IMG/VR virus record: IMGVR_UViG_3300027848_000088
Span: 1 to 25,558 of that record
Direction: 5' to 3' (one strand)
Origin: a virus
DNA: 25,558 nt
This document shows positions 1 through 8,655 of this stretch, piece by piece. Below the pieces are notes generated by a model. It did no database searches, was not told the origin of the DNA, and saw nothing but the letters and a program-made list of their open reading frames with translations. Made by a program: the position numbers and the translations under genes. How positions within the stretch are numbered: the stretch's first letter is position 1; every line of letters starts with the position of its first letter.

Positions 1-15
1 GATTGGATTAGCCAT
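1..15 (-). CDS. start of a protein running off the left edge (partial)
   Basis: An ATG at 15-13 on the minus strand is preceded by AGGAG with a six-base spacer (AGGAGTTAAATATG). Only the first five codons (MANPI) lie in the window. It follows the small gene ending at 41 and continues the late structural cluster, so it is probably another virion protein, but nothing can be said about its function. Confidence 0.55.
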
Positions 16-40
16 ATTTAACTCCTAGTTATAAGAGTTA

Positions 41-250
41 TTAGCTAAGTGCGGCACCAACAGCGGTAACCCAAGCGGCGCCTGTGTTAATTACAAGACT
101 GAACTCATTATTACCAACGCCATTGTCTCTCACCATATAAACAGTACCTGCGGGCACCGAAGCAAAAGCTGGGAGGTTAGCTGTAGTGACGATTGGGGGG
201 ATAAAGCCGTTTGTTGATGCGACGGGACCTGAGAATCGAGTTTGTGCCAT
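41..250 (-). CDS. small hypothetical protein, possibly structural
   Basis: A 69-residue protein of unrecognised family, rich in Ala, Val, Gly and Asn, with no cysteine and no membrane segment. Its composition (beta-prone, small residues) resembles small virion-associated proteins, but that is only a guess from composition and position. The ATG at 250 has a good ribosome site (AAAGGAAAG). It overlaps the stop of the homing endonuclease as TAATG, so it could be translationally coupled to it. The endonuclease may have inserted upstream of this gene, leaving it behind the capsid terminator. Confidence 0.7.
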   Translation of the reverse strand: MAQTRFSGPVASTNGFIPPIVTTANLPAFASVPAGTVYMVRDNGVGNNEFSLVINTGAAWVTAVGAALS

Positions 251-840
251 TATATCTTTCCTTTAAGATGAGCATATTTTATAGCAAGACGGCGCACGGA
301 GCTAGTGTCCGCATTTAATTGTCTTGCACGTTCTGCATAAGACCTGTCTGAATTATCGAGGATATGCTTAAGCTTTGCAATAAATTTCGGGTCTTCTTGA
401 AAGCGAGCCATATGTGCTTTTGATAGGGTGGCGCGATATTCTTCACTGCGGTAATCAAAAGTTGTAGCTCTTCTACCCAAACGTATACGCTGACGAACCT
501 CTTCACTATGTCTTTTTCCACGCATAGGAGCATTGGCAAAATCTGCAATGTTATAAATTGTAGGCTCTTCAAACCAAGCATCATTGTTTAAAAACGCTTC
601 TTCTAATGCGTCTAACTGTTCAACGTTTTCACATTCAATTTCAATAGCACCGTAGAAATTGTCCGCACCGTATTTATTGTAAGCATGTTGTAAATGTTTA
701 TTTGGGTGCTTATCCAAGCGTAGCAATCGAAAATGTTCTTTTATTCTTTTTTGCGCTCTCTGAGATTGCCCGACATAACATTGATTGGTCATACGATTAA
801 CCAGTTTATATATCCCACAGATATCAATCTTGTATGGCAT
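250..840 (-). CDS. GIY-YIG homing endonuclease with NUMOD3 region
   Basis: A 196-residue protein. The N-terminus carries the GIY-YIG nuclease signature: GIY at residues 9-11 and YVG at 22-24, followed by basic residues and a conserved-looking glutamate in the LDALEEAF segment. Residues about 107-124 (GKRHSEEVRQRIRLGRR) match the NUMOD3 DNA-binding motif of homing endonucleases, and the C-terminus looks like a small helix-turn-helix. Such proteins nick or cut a cognate site and spread into it by repair. The gene is free-standing between the capsid gene and a small structural gene, behind the capsid terminator. Its RBS (AAGGAG) sits in an RNA hairpin, described separately. Family assignment is confident; the target site is unknown. 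Confidence 0.9.
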   Translation of the reverse strand: MPYKIDICGIYKLVNRMTNQCYVGQSQRAQKRIKEHFRLLRLDKHPNKHLQHAYNKYGADNFYGAIEIECENVEQLDALEEAFLNNDAWFEEPTIYNIADFANAPMRGKRHSEEVRQRIRLGRRATTFDYRSEEYRATLSKAHMARFQEDPKFIAKLKHILDNSDRSYAERARQLNADTSSVRRLAIKYAHLKGKI

Positions 841-865
841 ACACTACTCCTTTTTATGTAGTGTA
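840..865 (-). promoter_or_regulatory. RNA hairpin covering the RBS of the homing endonuclease
   Basis: On the minus strand TACACTAC (865-858) pairs perfectly with GTAGTGTA (847-840), leaving a ten-base loop ATAAAAAGGA. The SD AGGAG lies partly in the loop and partly in the stem, and the last paired base is the A of the start codon. The hairpin should limit ribosome access in long transcripts. Hairpins that hide the RBS of phage homing endonucleases are known for T4 I-TevI; extension to this gene is inference. Confidence 0.6.
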
Positions 866-915
866 CACCATGTTTAAGGAATAAAAAAACTGCTTGTATG
901 TGCAGTACTTCGTTC

Positions 916-944
916 AAAAGAAAAACCCCGCCTTGTGAGCGGGG
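916..944 (-). terminator. intrinsic terminator after the major capsid gene
   Basis: Read on the minus strand, CCCCGC, a seven-base loop and GCGGGG form a six-pair GC stem followed by TTTTTCTTTT. It lies about 30 bases past the capsid stop and before the homing endonuclease, so most late transcripts probably end here or continue only by read-through. Confidence 0.85.
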
Positions 945-973
945 TCTGTACAGCTAAGTACTTGCTTTAAAGC

Positions 974-1885
974 TTAAGCACCTGCTGAACCGTACATGCC
1001 GAGTGGATCGCTATAACCAAATGAATAACGTTCACGGGCTTTGTAGCGTACATTGCCTGTGTCGAAGTCCCCGTCCATTGAATTGCTCAATGGTGTACGG
1101 ATAAAATGCTTCATACCGTTAGGAACGTCAGTCTTTAAGAACCAAGCGTTTGTATCGGTGAAGTAGTTATTAACCGTATAGCCTTCTGGGATTGAACCGT
1201 TGTTTTCAATGGCATTAATGTCATTGTCAGCGGTGCCGACACGCAATTTTGTTTCCAACAAGCGGGTTGCAACGAATTGCAATGCAGGAGGAACAAAAAG
1301 CTTGACTGGCTTAGCGGCGATTAACAAGCCACGCTCGTCTGTCCAAGCGGCGATTTGAATAACTGCGTTTTCCAACGAAGTTTCATTCAAGTCAGCGGCA
1401 ACGGCAGGGATGTTGCTGTTAGTGCCACCAGCATCCAATGGGTGTGCGGCTGAGAACAAAGCAACACCATCGCCACCAGCATATGTGCCACCAGTGAAGC
1501 CGTTGTTCAATACTGAAGCGGCTTTAACTTGCTTGGTGTATGCCATAGCACGAGCTAATGCGGCGACGTAGCGGGCTGATAGTGAGTCATAGAGGTTGTC
1601 CTCGATGGCTTCTTCAGTCAAGCTAAAGCCTAATGCAATAGTTTCGTGGTTGTAGCGAGATGTCCAAGCTTCCTGTGCATTGTCATAAGAAAGAGCAGAG
1701 CCCTCGTCTTTAACAGGTGCGGCAGAAAAGCCTGAAAGCTTTGTTTCTTCTTCGAACGAACGGTCTGAGCTCTCTGTATCGTAGATCTCTTTGTGTTGTT
1801 CAGCATAGGTCTCGTACTTGAGGCCGAACAATGCGTTCAGACCCGGTAAGAGTTGCTTTAGTTGTTGTGCGCGTGAAATAGCCAT
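974..1885 (-). CDS. major capsid protein
   Basis: A 303-residue protein resembling the major head subunits of tailed phages annotated in the Mu gpT-like group, presumably of HK97 fold. The recognisable stretch is the mid-region with YNHETIALGFSLTEEAIEDN, then the alanine-rich helix around RYVAALARAMAYTK and the AHPLDAGG loop. Length fits the family. The context fits too: scaffold and a decoration-like protein are just upstream, portal and terminase further up, and a strong terminator follows. The ATG at 1885 is preceded by AAGGAG. No long N-terminal prohead protease or delta domain is seen, in keeping with a separate scaffold protein. Assignment rests on similarity by eye and on gene order. 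Confidence 0.8.
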   Translation of the reverse strand: MAISRAQQLKQLLPGLNALFGLKYETYAEQHKEIYDTESSDRSFEEETKLSGFSAAPVKDEGSALSYDNAQEAWTSRYNHETIALGFSLTEEAIEDNLYDSLSARYVAALARAMAYTKQVKAASVLNNGFTGGTYAGGDGVALFSAAHPLDAGGTNSNIPAVAADLNETSLENAVIQIAAWTDERGLLIAAKPVKLFVPPALQFVATRLLETKLRVGTADNDINAIENNGSIPEGYTVNNYFTDTNAWFLKTDVPNGMKHFIRTPLSNSMDGDFDTGNVRYKARERYSFGYSDPLGMYGSAGA

Positions 1886-1896
1886 GATTTAGCTCC

Positions 1897-2490
1897 TTAT
1901 ACACCAGTAGTGTTGTTGTACTGGTGGAGATTGATCTTAACGATCAACTCAACAAATGCGTCAGCACCAGTTGCGGTTTCAGGGACCACGTCAACTACAC
2001 GAACGGGCAATGCGGCGGTAGTGCCTTCTGATCCAGCAAGAACTGAAACAGCAGAATTACCTGTAGCAGTGCTACCAGTGCCCTGAATAATAGACATGTT
2101 TGACCCAACAGATGCCAAAGCGGCGCTAGACATAACGCTAGAACCGTTTGTCACTGCAACTTTGAACACTGCATTAGGATCGTCAACAACATAACCAGTC
2201 GCATCTGACGCCACTGTGCCAGTAGGCCAGTATTGTGCTTGCAAACGTTGCTTGGTTGTTGGGTTCGTGTATACGCAACCAACGAACACGCCAACTGGTG
2301 AACCAGTAGTTGTGCCTGTGAACTTCTCAATTACGCCACCTGTAACAACAATAACCAAATCGCCGTATAAAAGATTGGCGGCGTAGCCTGACGCAATGTT
2401 CAATTGGCGCGTAGCGCCTGCGTATGGCATGCCGTCAAGACGGTTGATTGGCTTGAAGCCGTAAGGGGCATTAACAGTAGGATAAGCCAT
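1897..2490 (-). CDS. capsid-associated structural protein, possibly head decoration
   Basis: A 197-residue protein rich in Gly, Ala, Thr and Val, with almost no lysine-rich segments and with many short beta-prone stretches. It opens with AYPTVNAPYGFKPINRLDG, a start seen in virion proteins next to capsid genes of uncultured phages (from memory, not searched). It lies just upstream of the major capsid gene with an 11-base gap and a good SD (GGAG) before the ATG at 2490, so it is probably made in large amounts with capsid. A role in stabilising or decorating the head is inferred from position and composition. Confidence 0.6.
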   Translation of the reverse strand: MAYPTVNAPYGFKPINRLDGMPYAGATRQLNIASGYAANLLYGDLVIVVTGGVIEKFTGTTTGSPVGVFVGCVYTNPTTKQRLQAQYWPTGTVASDATGYVVDDPNAVFKVAVTNGSSVMSSAALASVGSNMSIIQGTGSTATGNSAVSVLAGSEGTTAALPVRVVDVVPETATGADAFVELIVKINLHQYNNTTGV

Positions 2491-2510
2491 GTTAACTCCA
2501 ATAAATTAAA

Positions 2511-2966
2511 TTAAGAACCTTTACCAAAACCACGCGTACTGGTTGATTTCTTTTCTGAAAACAACGGCATACGGGCATCGCTTTGGCGCATAAAGTTATT
2601 ATCGACACCTTCCGTCTGAGCTTGGCTTTGCTTGGTATAATGCGCATTGCGTTGCTGGACAAACTCTTCTGGGGTCTTGCACAATAACAACCCACCAATC
2701 TCAATATTGCCGTTAAAGCGACTATTGGGATCGATTAGCAGTTTAAATCTTGGCTGTTCTTCAACAGTGACTGGCTCCCATCCTTCTCTGAGTTTGGCGG
2801 AGATGTTGCGGGGATCTGCCGAGTTCAATGTCGAAACACGAATCCAACGATATGCAAATCCCGGTTGTTTTTCCGGATCAGGGAGAAGCTCTGGTTGCGA
2901 CCACTGCTTTGGGCGCTCCGTTAAATCTCGTGTTTGCAAATCGCGATCAATTCTTTTTTCAGTCAT
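2511..2966 (-). CDS. conserved hypothetical protein of the head gene cluster
   Basis: A 151-residue charged protein without membrane segment or cysteine pairs (a single Cys). The middle (WIRVSTLNSADPRNISAKLR then GWEPVT) is well formed, and the C-terminal 40 residues look disordered and end in a Gly/Ser-rich tail. I recall similar short proteins between scaffold and capsid genes in podovirus-like genomes, but cannot name a family. The gene starts at an ATG with GGAG eight bases upstream, one base past the scaffold gene stop, and is surely co-translated with it. A head-assembly role is inferred from context only. Confidence 0.6.
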   Translation of the reverse strand: MTEKRIDRDLQTRDLTERPKQWSQPELLPDPEKQPGFAYRWIRVSTLNSADPRNISAKLREGWEPVTVEEQPRFKLLIDPNSRFNGNIEIGGLLLCKTPEEFVQQRNAHYTKQSQAQTEGVDNNFMRQSDARMPLFSEKKSTSTRGFGKGS

Positions 2967-2967
2967 T

Positions 2968-3858
2968 TTATTTCTCCAGTTTCAAAACTTCTCTAACGTA
3001 CTGTTCCGGGGTGATTCCTAATTTTTTGATTAGGCTCATTTCGTCCTGCCTTAACGTCACTTTTCGAGGTGATGTTGTTCGCTTGGCCGGTGCTACCACC
3101 GTGGTGGTTCGCTGACGTGATGGTTCTTCTGGCTCCGTAAAATGTTCTGAAAACCGCTTCCGCATTGTTTTGTCCAACGTGGAGTAATACTCTTCTGACC
3201 CTACAACAGTGCCACTGCGTTTGAGTTTTTCATGTAACCCTAATGCGCTGGCTGTCATTTCCTCATCCTGTCCAAACCAAGGGTTGCGTTCTTGCCACGC
3301 TACCGCTTTTGGGTCAGGTCGAGGGGCCTGATGTTGTGTTTGTACAACATTCTGCTCCTCTTGTAAAGGGGTTGGGCGATAATTATTTACACGCTCCAAC
3401 TCCATTGTGGCTTTGGTCATTGCCTCTTGAGCTGACATCAGCAAATCAGAGTCGCCATTTTCATAGGCTTCTTTGTATGCCCGTTTGGCCGAATCAAGCT
3501 TCATCTCGCTAGTCTGTTTAACGGCAGACACGTATTCTGTTTGACCAGAATTGATTATCTGTTTAAACCGCTTGTTCTCTTCCATAAGGCGTTTTGTAGC
3601 ATCTATGCTTGCCTGTCGCTCACGGTATGCCGTTTCTTTCTCTCGGCGCTCGTCATGCCAAACCTTCTTAAGCTGTTTCATCCTCTGCTTTACATCGTCA
3701 GAGTAATTCTCTAGCTCGTCTTGTTCGAGCTCCTCAACGATGTCTTTAGGCATGGGTTCACGGCCACGGTCAGATTCTGGCGTGGTGTCTTCAACTTCAA
3801 TTTCCAGATCATCCTGCTCGTCTGGGAACTTGTATTCTGTCTTATCTAAGTTAGCCAT
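2968..3858 (-). CDS. probable scaffolding protein
   Basis: A 296-residue, highly charged, largely helical protein. The first 60 residues are very acidic (EDLEQDELEN-type sequence). Residues about 60-165 are a long Lys/Glu/Arg helix likely to form coiled coil. The C-terminal 50 residues are basic (RTTTVVAPAKRTTSPRKVTLR) and end in a short helix. An acidic coiled-coil body with a basic helical end is the usual build of phage scaffolds, whose C-terminus binds capsid protein. Position between portal-side genes and the capsid gene supports this. SD AAGGAG precedes the ATG at 3858. No protease domain is visible. Confidence 0.75.
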   Translation of the reverse strand: MANLDKTEYKFPDEQDDLEIEVEDTTPESDRGREPMPKDIVEELEQDELENYSDDVKQRMKQLKKVWHDERREKETAYRERQASIDATKRLMEENKRFKQIINSGQTEYVSAVKQTSEMKLDSAKRAYKEAYENGDSDLLMSAQEAMTKATMELERVNNYRPTPLQEEQNVVQTQHQAPRPDPKAVAWQERNPWFGQDEEMTASALGLHEKLKRSGTVVGSEEYYSTLDKTMRKRFSEHFTEPEEPSRQRTTTVVAPAKRTTSPRKVTLRQDEMSLIKKLGITPEQYVREVLKLEK

Positions 3859-3869
3859 ACGTTTCTCCT

Positions 3870-4286
3870 TTATTTCCGTTTGATGCCGCGTGGATCTTGA
3901 ACTACAGCTTCCACAGAGTCATCATTAATAATTCTAAATTCACGCCCATGGATGATGAGCCGTGACCCAGAATTAGGCCTTACTAGAATAAAATCGCCTT
4001 CTTTGCACCAAGGCCCTGTGGGGAATTTGCCTGCGTCTTTGTAGCAGTCTTCTCCCAACTTAACTACAAACAAAACAGTGGTTAGAACTTCTTCGTAATG
4101 CACCGTCTCATCTGCCTTGATTAATCCGCTCTCGTATGTTTTGTCGATTTCAGGGATAGCGCATAGAATCCGATACCCAGAAGGGTCAGGGAGTTGTTTG
4201 GCTTTCTCTTCGTCAGAGTGATTAAAATTAATTGACCCTACGACTTGCGGGCTATTGGGGTTTGAACCAATTAGCAACTCAGTCAT
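3870..4286 (-). CDS. GroES-like co-chaperonin (Cpn10 fold)
   Basis: A 138-residue protein that reads as a divergent Cpn10. The PSGYRILCAIPEIDKTYESG segment corresponds to the first GroES strand and the mobile loop that contacts GroEL. The part KEGDFILVRPNSGSRLIIHG followed by REFRIINDD and EAVV corresponds to the conserved C-terminal barrel (vGDkVlf...eylilresdilavi). It has an extra N-terminal 30 residues and an insertion with two Cys. Phage co-chaperonins such as T4 gp31 replace GroES so that host GroEL can fold capsid protein; location between portal and scaffold fits. It overlaps the next upstream gene by eight bases. Assigned by eye from pattern, without alignment. Confidence 0.65.
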   Translation of the reverse strand: MTELLIGSNPNSPQVVGSINFNHSDEEKAKQLPDPSGYRILCAIPEIDKTYESGLIKADETVHYEEVLTTVLFVVKLGEDCYKDAGKFPTGPWCKEGDFILVRPNSGSRLIIHGREFRIINDDSVEAVVQDPRGIKRK

Positions 4287-4470
4287 CTTTTTGCTCCATT
4301 TCTTGTTTGAGGCCTAATACGTAACCCCTTGCGATGAGCAGGCCTCTAATCTCACCACAAGTTTTTTTGTACTCTTCAAAGTTCTCAAAGTTGCCCGTGG
4401 CGGTGGCCTCGGACAAATGATTAGCCTTCTCTAGAATCCTTGCTGACAGCACATCAAACACATCCATCAT
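4279..4470 (-). CDS. small helical hypothetical protein
   Basis: A 63-residue, all-helical, mildly acidic protein (LSARILEKANHLSEATATGN and YKKTCGEIRGLLIARGY). No family recognised; such short helical proteins often sit between portal and scaffold genes. The start overlaps the portal stop (ATGATGG over TGA) with GGGGGTGA just before it, and the end overlaps the co-chaperonin gene, so it is locked into the head operon by coupling. Confidence 0.6.
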   Translation of the reverse strand: MMDVFDVLSARILEKANHLSEATATGNFENFEEYKKTCGEIRGLLIARGYVLGLKQEMEQKDD

Positions 4471-6917
4471 TCACCCCCTTGTGAATCAAGCGTCTTGGCG
4501 ATATCCACAGCCATTCTGGCTTTCTCTTTATTAAGATCTATGCCGGCTTTAAATCCTTCAAGTTCTTTTTTAGCACTGATGCCGTCTTTGTTTTTAGAGA
4601 GTTGAACACCAGCCTGAAGGCCCGCAATTTCTTTCTGGCTTGATATGCGCTCACGCTCAATCTGAAGTTGGTCAGCCTTCGTTGCGGCATCAATCTTATC
4701 TTTCATTGCCTTGCGCTCAACTTCCATTTGCTTAATCTGAATTTCCATTTGCTGGAGTTTAAGCATTGGGTCTTCAGCTTGCTTCTGAGCCTGCTCTTGA
4801 GCGGCCTCTGCTTGGTTCTTCTGCAAGAGACGTTGTGCGGCTTGAGATAGGAGTGGAGTAAGGCGAGCTTCCATTTCTGGATCTAAGTGAATCTCTTCAC
4901 CAGCCTCATCCATCTGAGGTGGCATATTGATACCCATCTGCTGTTCGATCTGAACGCGGTACGCAAAGCCTAAGTGCTCAGCCAAGTGAGCCTGCATTGC
5001 CGCCCCAATTGCATTGGCGTTAGGATTTTGACCCACAAGCTTTTGTATCTTGGGGTCTTGTATGGCTGACATATGAACCTGAATGTGAGCTTCATGGTCT
5101 TGGTAAGCAAATGCTTTTAAGGGTTTGAGATTTAATGCATTCTGATTCTCTGTTACGGGGTCGGTTGGCTTTTGATCTTCAGCCAAAGGAACCAGCTTAC
5201 TGGCTTCTTTAATACCTAACGCCTCTAACATATCGCGGTGCAGGAGGGGCATGTTGTATAGGTTAGGCGCACTTTGAGCTAACTGAAGAACGGCTTGGTA
5301 TTGGACAATCTTTTGAGCCATTGTTGACGCATTTGGGTCTGAAACAGGGATAACTTCCACCATTTCATAGTCCGAACGTCGAGCCTTACGGCTTCCTTCT
5401 ACGGGCTCATAGCTGTATTCTTCAGGCGCATGCTCGGCAATAATGGCCTTTAAGAGTTTTAATTCCTGCTTTAAAGAGAAATGTACACGGGCTTGAACGG
5501 CTGACATGACCTTTAACGTGCGTTCTAAGATAGCTAATGTGGTGCCTACTGGAGCATTAGCGCTCATATCTGACACTTGCATGTCTGCGGTGTTGGCAAA
5601 GCGACGACCATTCTCGATAATCTGGTTTAACAGACTCATCAAGACCTGAGAAGGCTCTTTGTATGGCAATGGCATGATGTTGTCGCGCATTGCACCGCTA
5701 CCAACGTCCACATCTCGGAACTCACCCGGTGCGATTGGGGTATCGTCACCCTTAATACGTAAACCACGAGTTTTAAATCCGCCCGGAAGGTTAGATAAAG
5801 TGCCTGCATCTACCAATTGGCGAATAATTGACGTGCCAGACTTGGCATAAGCGCCAATCAGGTGAATTAAACCAAAATAATAGAACCCAAAGCCCGGGAT
5901 GTAGCCATAATGCACAAAATGCTGGCGGGGGCGGTAGTTTTCATCATCAGGCTTCCAGTTTCTGCGGATAGACAGGATAGTATTTGAGCCTTTTTCAATG
6001 GTCACGACATATGGCAGGGCAATACCTGTCATTTCGCCATCTTCTTCGTGCTCAAAGCCGGGCAAATCAAGCTCAACTTGCATCTCCAGAAGCTTATAGC
6101 GCTCATCAGAGACTGCTGTAAAGCCTGTTTTCTCGGCAATTTTTTTTTCTACTTCATCTAATGTATTATTTGGGGTGCCTAGATCAACATCTCGGTAAAA
6201 TCCACCTACTTGAAGCTTGCGAATATCGTTCTCGGTCTTACGCATAACGTGAGTTACACGCTCGGCGGACTCAAGATTCGTGGCGCCAAAAGGCACTACG
6301 ACGTCCTCAGCTGGCACAAACAACGAAACAGCTCTACCAATATTCGGGTCTTCATAAACCTTCTTAAAGGCGTTACCAGCTAAACCCAAGCCCCATAACA
6401 TACGCTCTGTTTCTGGGCGGAACTCAGGCATGGCTTCGGTTAACTCATAGTTCATGTCCTCTTGGACGCGAACAGCCGCTTCTTTTTTGTCTTGGGTCTC
6501 TTTGCCTAGTATCTTGGCCTTAACTGGGCCAGCGGCAGGGAATATCGACATGATGGTTTCAGCTTGGAACTTAACCAACGCCTCAGCTAACAAGGGGTGG
6601 TAGATACCACATGCGCCATCCCAAGGTTCGGTTCGGTCTTCAATCTTTAGACCTAGCAGTTCTAGGCCATCAACATAGGTTTGAATCCATTCTTTGCGAG
6701 ATACTTGATCGTTTTCAAAATCGGAGACCAGATCAGAGGCTAAAGAAGAGAGCTCTCGGTCATCCATGTCTTCAGCCAAGTTGGCATAAAAATCATCTGA
6801 CTCTTCCACTTCAATCTCTATTTCGAGATCTGGAAGTTCAACCTCAAACAGTTCAGGTTCTTGTATCTCAATATTGATACCGACAGGGGCTTGGTATAAG
6901 GATTTTTCTATGGACAT
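4467..6917 (-). CDS. portal protein
   Basis: An 816-residue protein, of the large portal type seen in P22-like and related podovirus groups. The N-terminus is acidic. A core from about residue 90 contains GACGIYHPLLAEALVKFQAE and the wing/stem region YVVTIEKGSNTILSIRRNW. Later comes a long Gln/Glu/Lys coiled coil (about 690-800) resembling the barrel of P22-type portals. It forms the dodecameric ring through which DNA is packaged. An upstream in-frame TTG at 6929 overlaps the terminase stop; I prefer the ATG at 6917, although neither has a strong SD. Gene order terminase then portal supports the call. Confidence 0.85.
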   Translation of the reverse strand: MSIEKSLYQAPVGINIEIQEPELFEVELPDLEIEIEVEESDDFYANLAEDMDDRELSSLASDLVSDFENDQVSRKEWIQTYVDGLELLGLKIEDRTEPWDGACGIYHPLLAEALVKFQAETIMSIFPAAGPVKAKILGKETQDKKEAAVRVQEDMNYELTEAMPEFRPETERMLWGLGLAGNAFKKVYEDPNIGRAVSLFVPAEDVVVPFGATNLESAERVTHVMRKTENDIRKLQVGGFYRDVDLGTPNNTLDEVEKKIAEKTGFTAVSDERYKLLEMQVELDLPGFEHEEDGEMTGIALPYVVTIEKGSNTILSIRRNWKPDDENYRPRQHFVHYGYIPGFGFYYFGLIHLIGAYAKSGTSIIRQLVDAGTLSNLPGGFKTRGLRIKGDDTPIAPGEFRDVDVGSGAMRDNIMPLPYKEPSQVLMSLLNQIIENGRRFANTADMQVSDMSANAPVGTTLAILERTLKVMSAVQARVHFSLKQELKLLKAIIAEHAPEEYSYEPVEGSRKARRSDYEMVEVIPVSDPNASTMAQKIVQYQAVLQLAQSAPNLYNMPLLHRDMLEALGIKEASKLVPLAEDQKPTDPVTENQNALNLKPLKAFAYQDHEAHIQVHMSAIQDPKIQKLVGQNPNANAIGAAMQAHLAEHLGFAYRVQIEQQMGINMPPQMDEAGEEIHLDPEMEARLTPLLSQAAQRLLQKNQAEAAQEQAQKQAEDPMLKLQQMEIQIKQMEVERKAMKDKIDAATKADQLQIERERISSQKEIAGLQAGVQLSKNKDGISAKKELEGFKAGIDLNKEKARMAVDIAKTLDSQGGE

Positions 6918-6925
6918 TTTGGTCT

Positions 6926-8428
6926 TCAATAATAAGTGAGTTTTTTGCGAACGGTGGGCTCATCTAGTTCATCTGTATCGAGCCTTAAAAACCCACCCTG
7001 TCTGAATCTGAGTAACGCTTGGGTCGTACTATCTACGATGTCATCATGTTCGCCGTTGGGAAACGATGCACACTCTTCCATCACCTCATCCGCCCATCTT
7101 GTTTCAGGGCACCAAACAAAGCCTGACGCAAATAAATCGGTCACGGCGTTTACACGGGCTATCTTATCAGAACCCTTGCTAGGTGTATATTCCATTAGCG
7201 GGATTCCTGTGCGACGAAGTTCTTGGATCAAGGAAGCTCCAGACGCCCTTTTCTCAATAATTAATGTATCGGGCTCCCATTCCAAATAGAGCTCATGAGC
7301 CTTGCGCTTGAGATCAGGGAACTCCATACGCTCTTTATAGCAATCAAGCAGGATGATATTGGGCGCTTGCATGCCATCTTCGGCTGTTTTATAAAAGATT
7401 CCCCAAGTCGTGCAGACAGAAAAATCCGCCCTGTTGTTTGTTTCAAAGGCGGTATCCCAGCTTTGAATGATGTAATCGCAAACAGGGGGCGTTTCCTTTT
7501 CCCAGATCCTCCAAGACTCCCGCTTAATCAGGGCGCCTGCTTCTGAGGTTGGGTTCTGTTGATACTGAGCATTCCATTTACCAACTGGAATCTCATCTCT
7601 GATAGCTTCTAATTCTTCTTGTGACCAGAACTCAGGCCATAACGGAGTACCTGAAGGCATCAAGGCAGGAAACTCAATCACTTCCCATTGATCTCCGCCT
7701 CGAGTGACGGAGCTCTTTACAATTTGTCCGGACAAGTCCCGCTTAGACCAGCGAGTCATCACGATCACAATAGCCCCGCCCGGCTGTAAACGCTGACGAG
7801 GACCCGATGAATACCATTCATAGACCCTGTCATAGACCTCTGGGCTACCTAGCATGGCTTCTTGTTCGCTATGTGGATCATCAATGATTAAGAGATCGGC
7901 TCCCTTACCCGTCACAGCACCGCCCACACCAATAGCGAAGTAATCACCGCCCTTGGATGTATTCCAGCGCCCTGCGGCCTTTGAGTCACTTGAGAGCTTA
8001 GTTTGAAAGACCTTCTGGTAATCAGGCGAATTTACAAGGTTACGGACCTTACGACCAAAGCCCACAGCTAGTTCAGCGGTGTGAGCTGTTTGAATAATCT
8101 TTTTCTCAGGATACTTACCCAGAAACCACGAAGGCAATAGAAAGGATGCAAACTCAGACTTAGTGTGACGAGGCGCCATATTAATAATGAGCCTCTTTAG
8201 CTCTCCACTGGCCACGCGCTCAAAAGCTTCTGCCATAATCTTATGATGCCGCCCAGCAATGAATGAAGGCCACATCTCTTGAACGAAAGGCATGAAGTTC
8301 TCGCGGCACCTTTCATTCTTATCCGCCATCAATAATTGGTGGATCTTGGCTATATCAGGAGAGTTAGGAGGCATCAACTCGATGACCCTCAAATACTTCT
8401 CTACCTCATCACGAGTCAGTAGACTCAT
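6926..8428 (-). CDS. terminase large subunit (packaging ATPase and nuclease)
   Basis: A 500-residue protein with both terminase domains. ATPase: a deviant Walker A at about 84-92 (MAPRHTKSE), Walker B with catalytic acid at about 178-185 (DLLIIDDP) and the coupling motif MTRW at about 224-227. RuvC/RNase H-like nuclease: first Asp in QSWDTAF (about 325) and the final acidic cluster in GEHDDIVDS (about 470). It pumps DNA into proheads through the portal and cuts concatemers. Its ATG at 8428 overlaps the stop of the winged-helix gene (ATGA). The small subunit is not adjacent but 1.1 kb upstream. Confidence 0.95.
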   Translation of the reverse strand: MSLLTRDEVEKYLRVIELMPPNSPDIAKIHQLLMADKNERCRENFMPFVQEMWPSFIAGRHHKIMAEAFERVASGELKRLIINMAPRHTKSEFASFLLPSWFLGKYPEKKIIQTAHTAELAVGFGRKVRNLVNSPDYQKVFQTKLSSDSKAAGRWNTSKGGDYFAIGVGGAVTGKGADLLIIDDPHSEQEAMLGSPEVYDRVYEWYSSGPRQRLQPGGAIVIVMTRWSKRDLSGQIVKSSVTRGGDQWEVIEFPALMPSGTPLWPEFWSQEELEAIRDEIPVGKWNAQYQQNPTSEAGALIKRESWRIWEKETPPVCDYIIQSWDTAFETNNRADFSVCTTWGIFYKTAEDGMQAPNIILLDCYKERMEFPDLKRKAHELYLEWEPDTLIIEKRASGASLIQELRRTGIPLMEYTPSKGSDKIARVNAVTDLFASGFVWCPETRWADEVMEECASFPNGEHDDIVDSTTQALLRFRQGGFLRLDTDELDEPTVRKKLTYY

Positions 8429-8655
8429 AAAGCAGAGACCTGTTGGATTGACCTGTCAACCATCTGGATTGATCTAATCTTATGTGGTTTGATCTCTATA
8501 AAGCCTTGCTCTCTTAACGCATGAATTAATCTGTGCACATTGGACTTACTCTTGATATCCAAGCCTTGAGCAATATTTCTATAGGAAGGTGCATAGCCTT
8601 TTACAGACATGTACGCCTTAATAAATTCCAACGCTAATTTTTGTTTAGGCGTCAC
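8425..8655 (-). CDS. winged-helix DNA-binding protein, LexA N-terminal type
   Basis: A 76-residue protein that is essentially one domain: TPKQKLALEFIKAYMSVKGY, then APSYRNIAQGLDIKSKSNVH and a wing with FIEIKPHKIRSIQ. This matches the DNA-binding half of LexA (PSyreIaealGlkSksaVhr), without the C-terminal protease part, so it cannot self-cleave. I chose the GTG at 8655, where homology begins; longer in-frame starts exist up to 8739, but would add residues that lie within the previous gene in another frame. It overlaps the terminase ATG. It may regulate the late genes or help DNA recognition in packaging (inference). Confidence 0.75.
   Translation of the reverse strand: MTPKQKLALEFIKAYMSVKGYAPSYRNIAQGLDIKSKSNVHRLIHALREQGFIEIKPHKIRSIQMVDRSIQQVSAL

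Noticed and set aside
6611-6877. 88-residue plus-strand frame within the portal gene
   Set aside because: Shadow of the portal coding frame, with no RBS.
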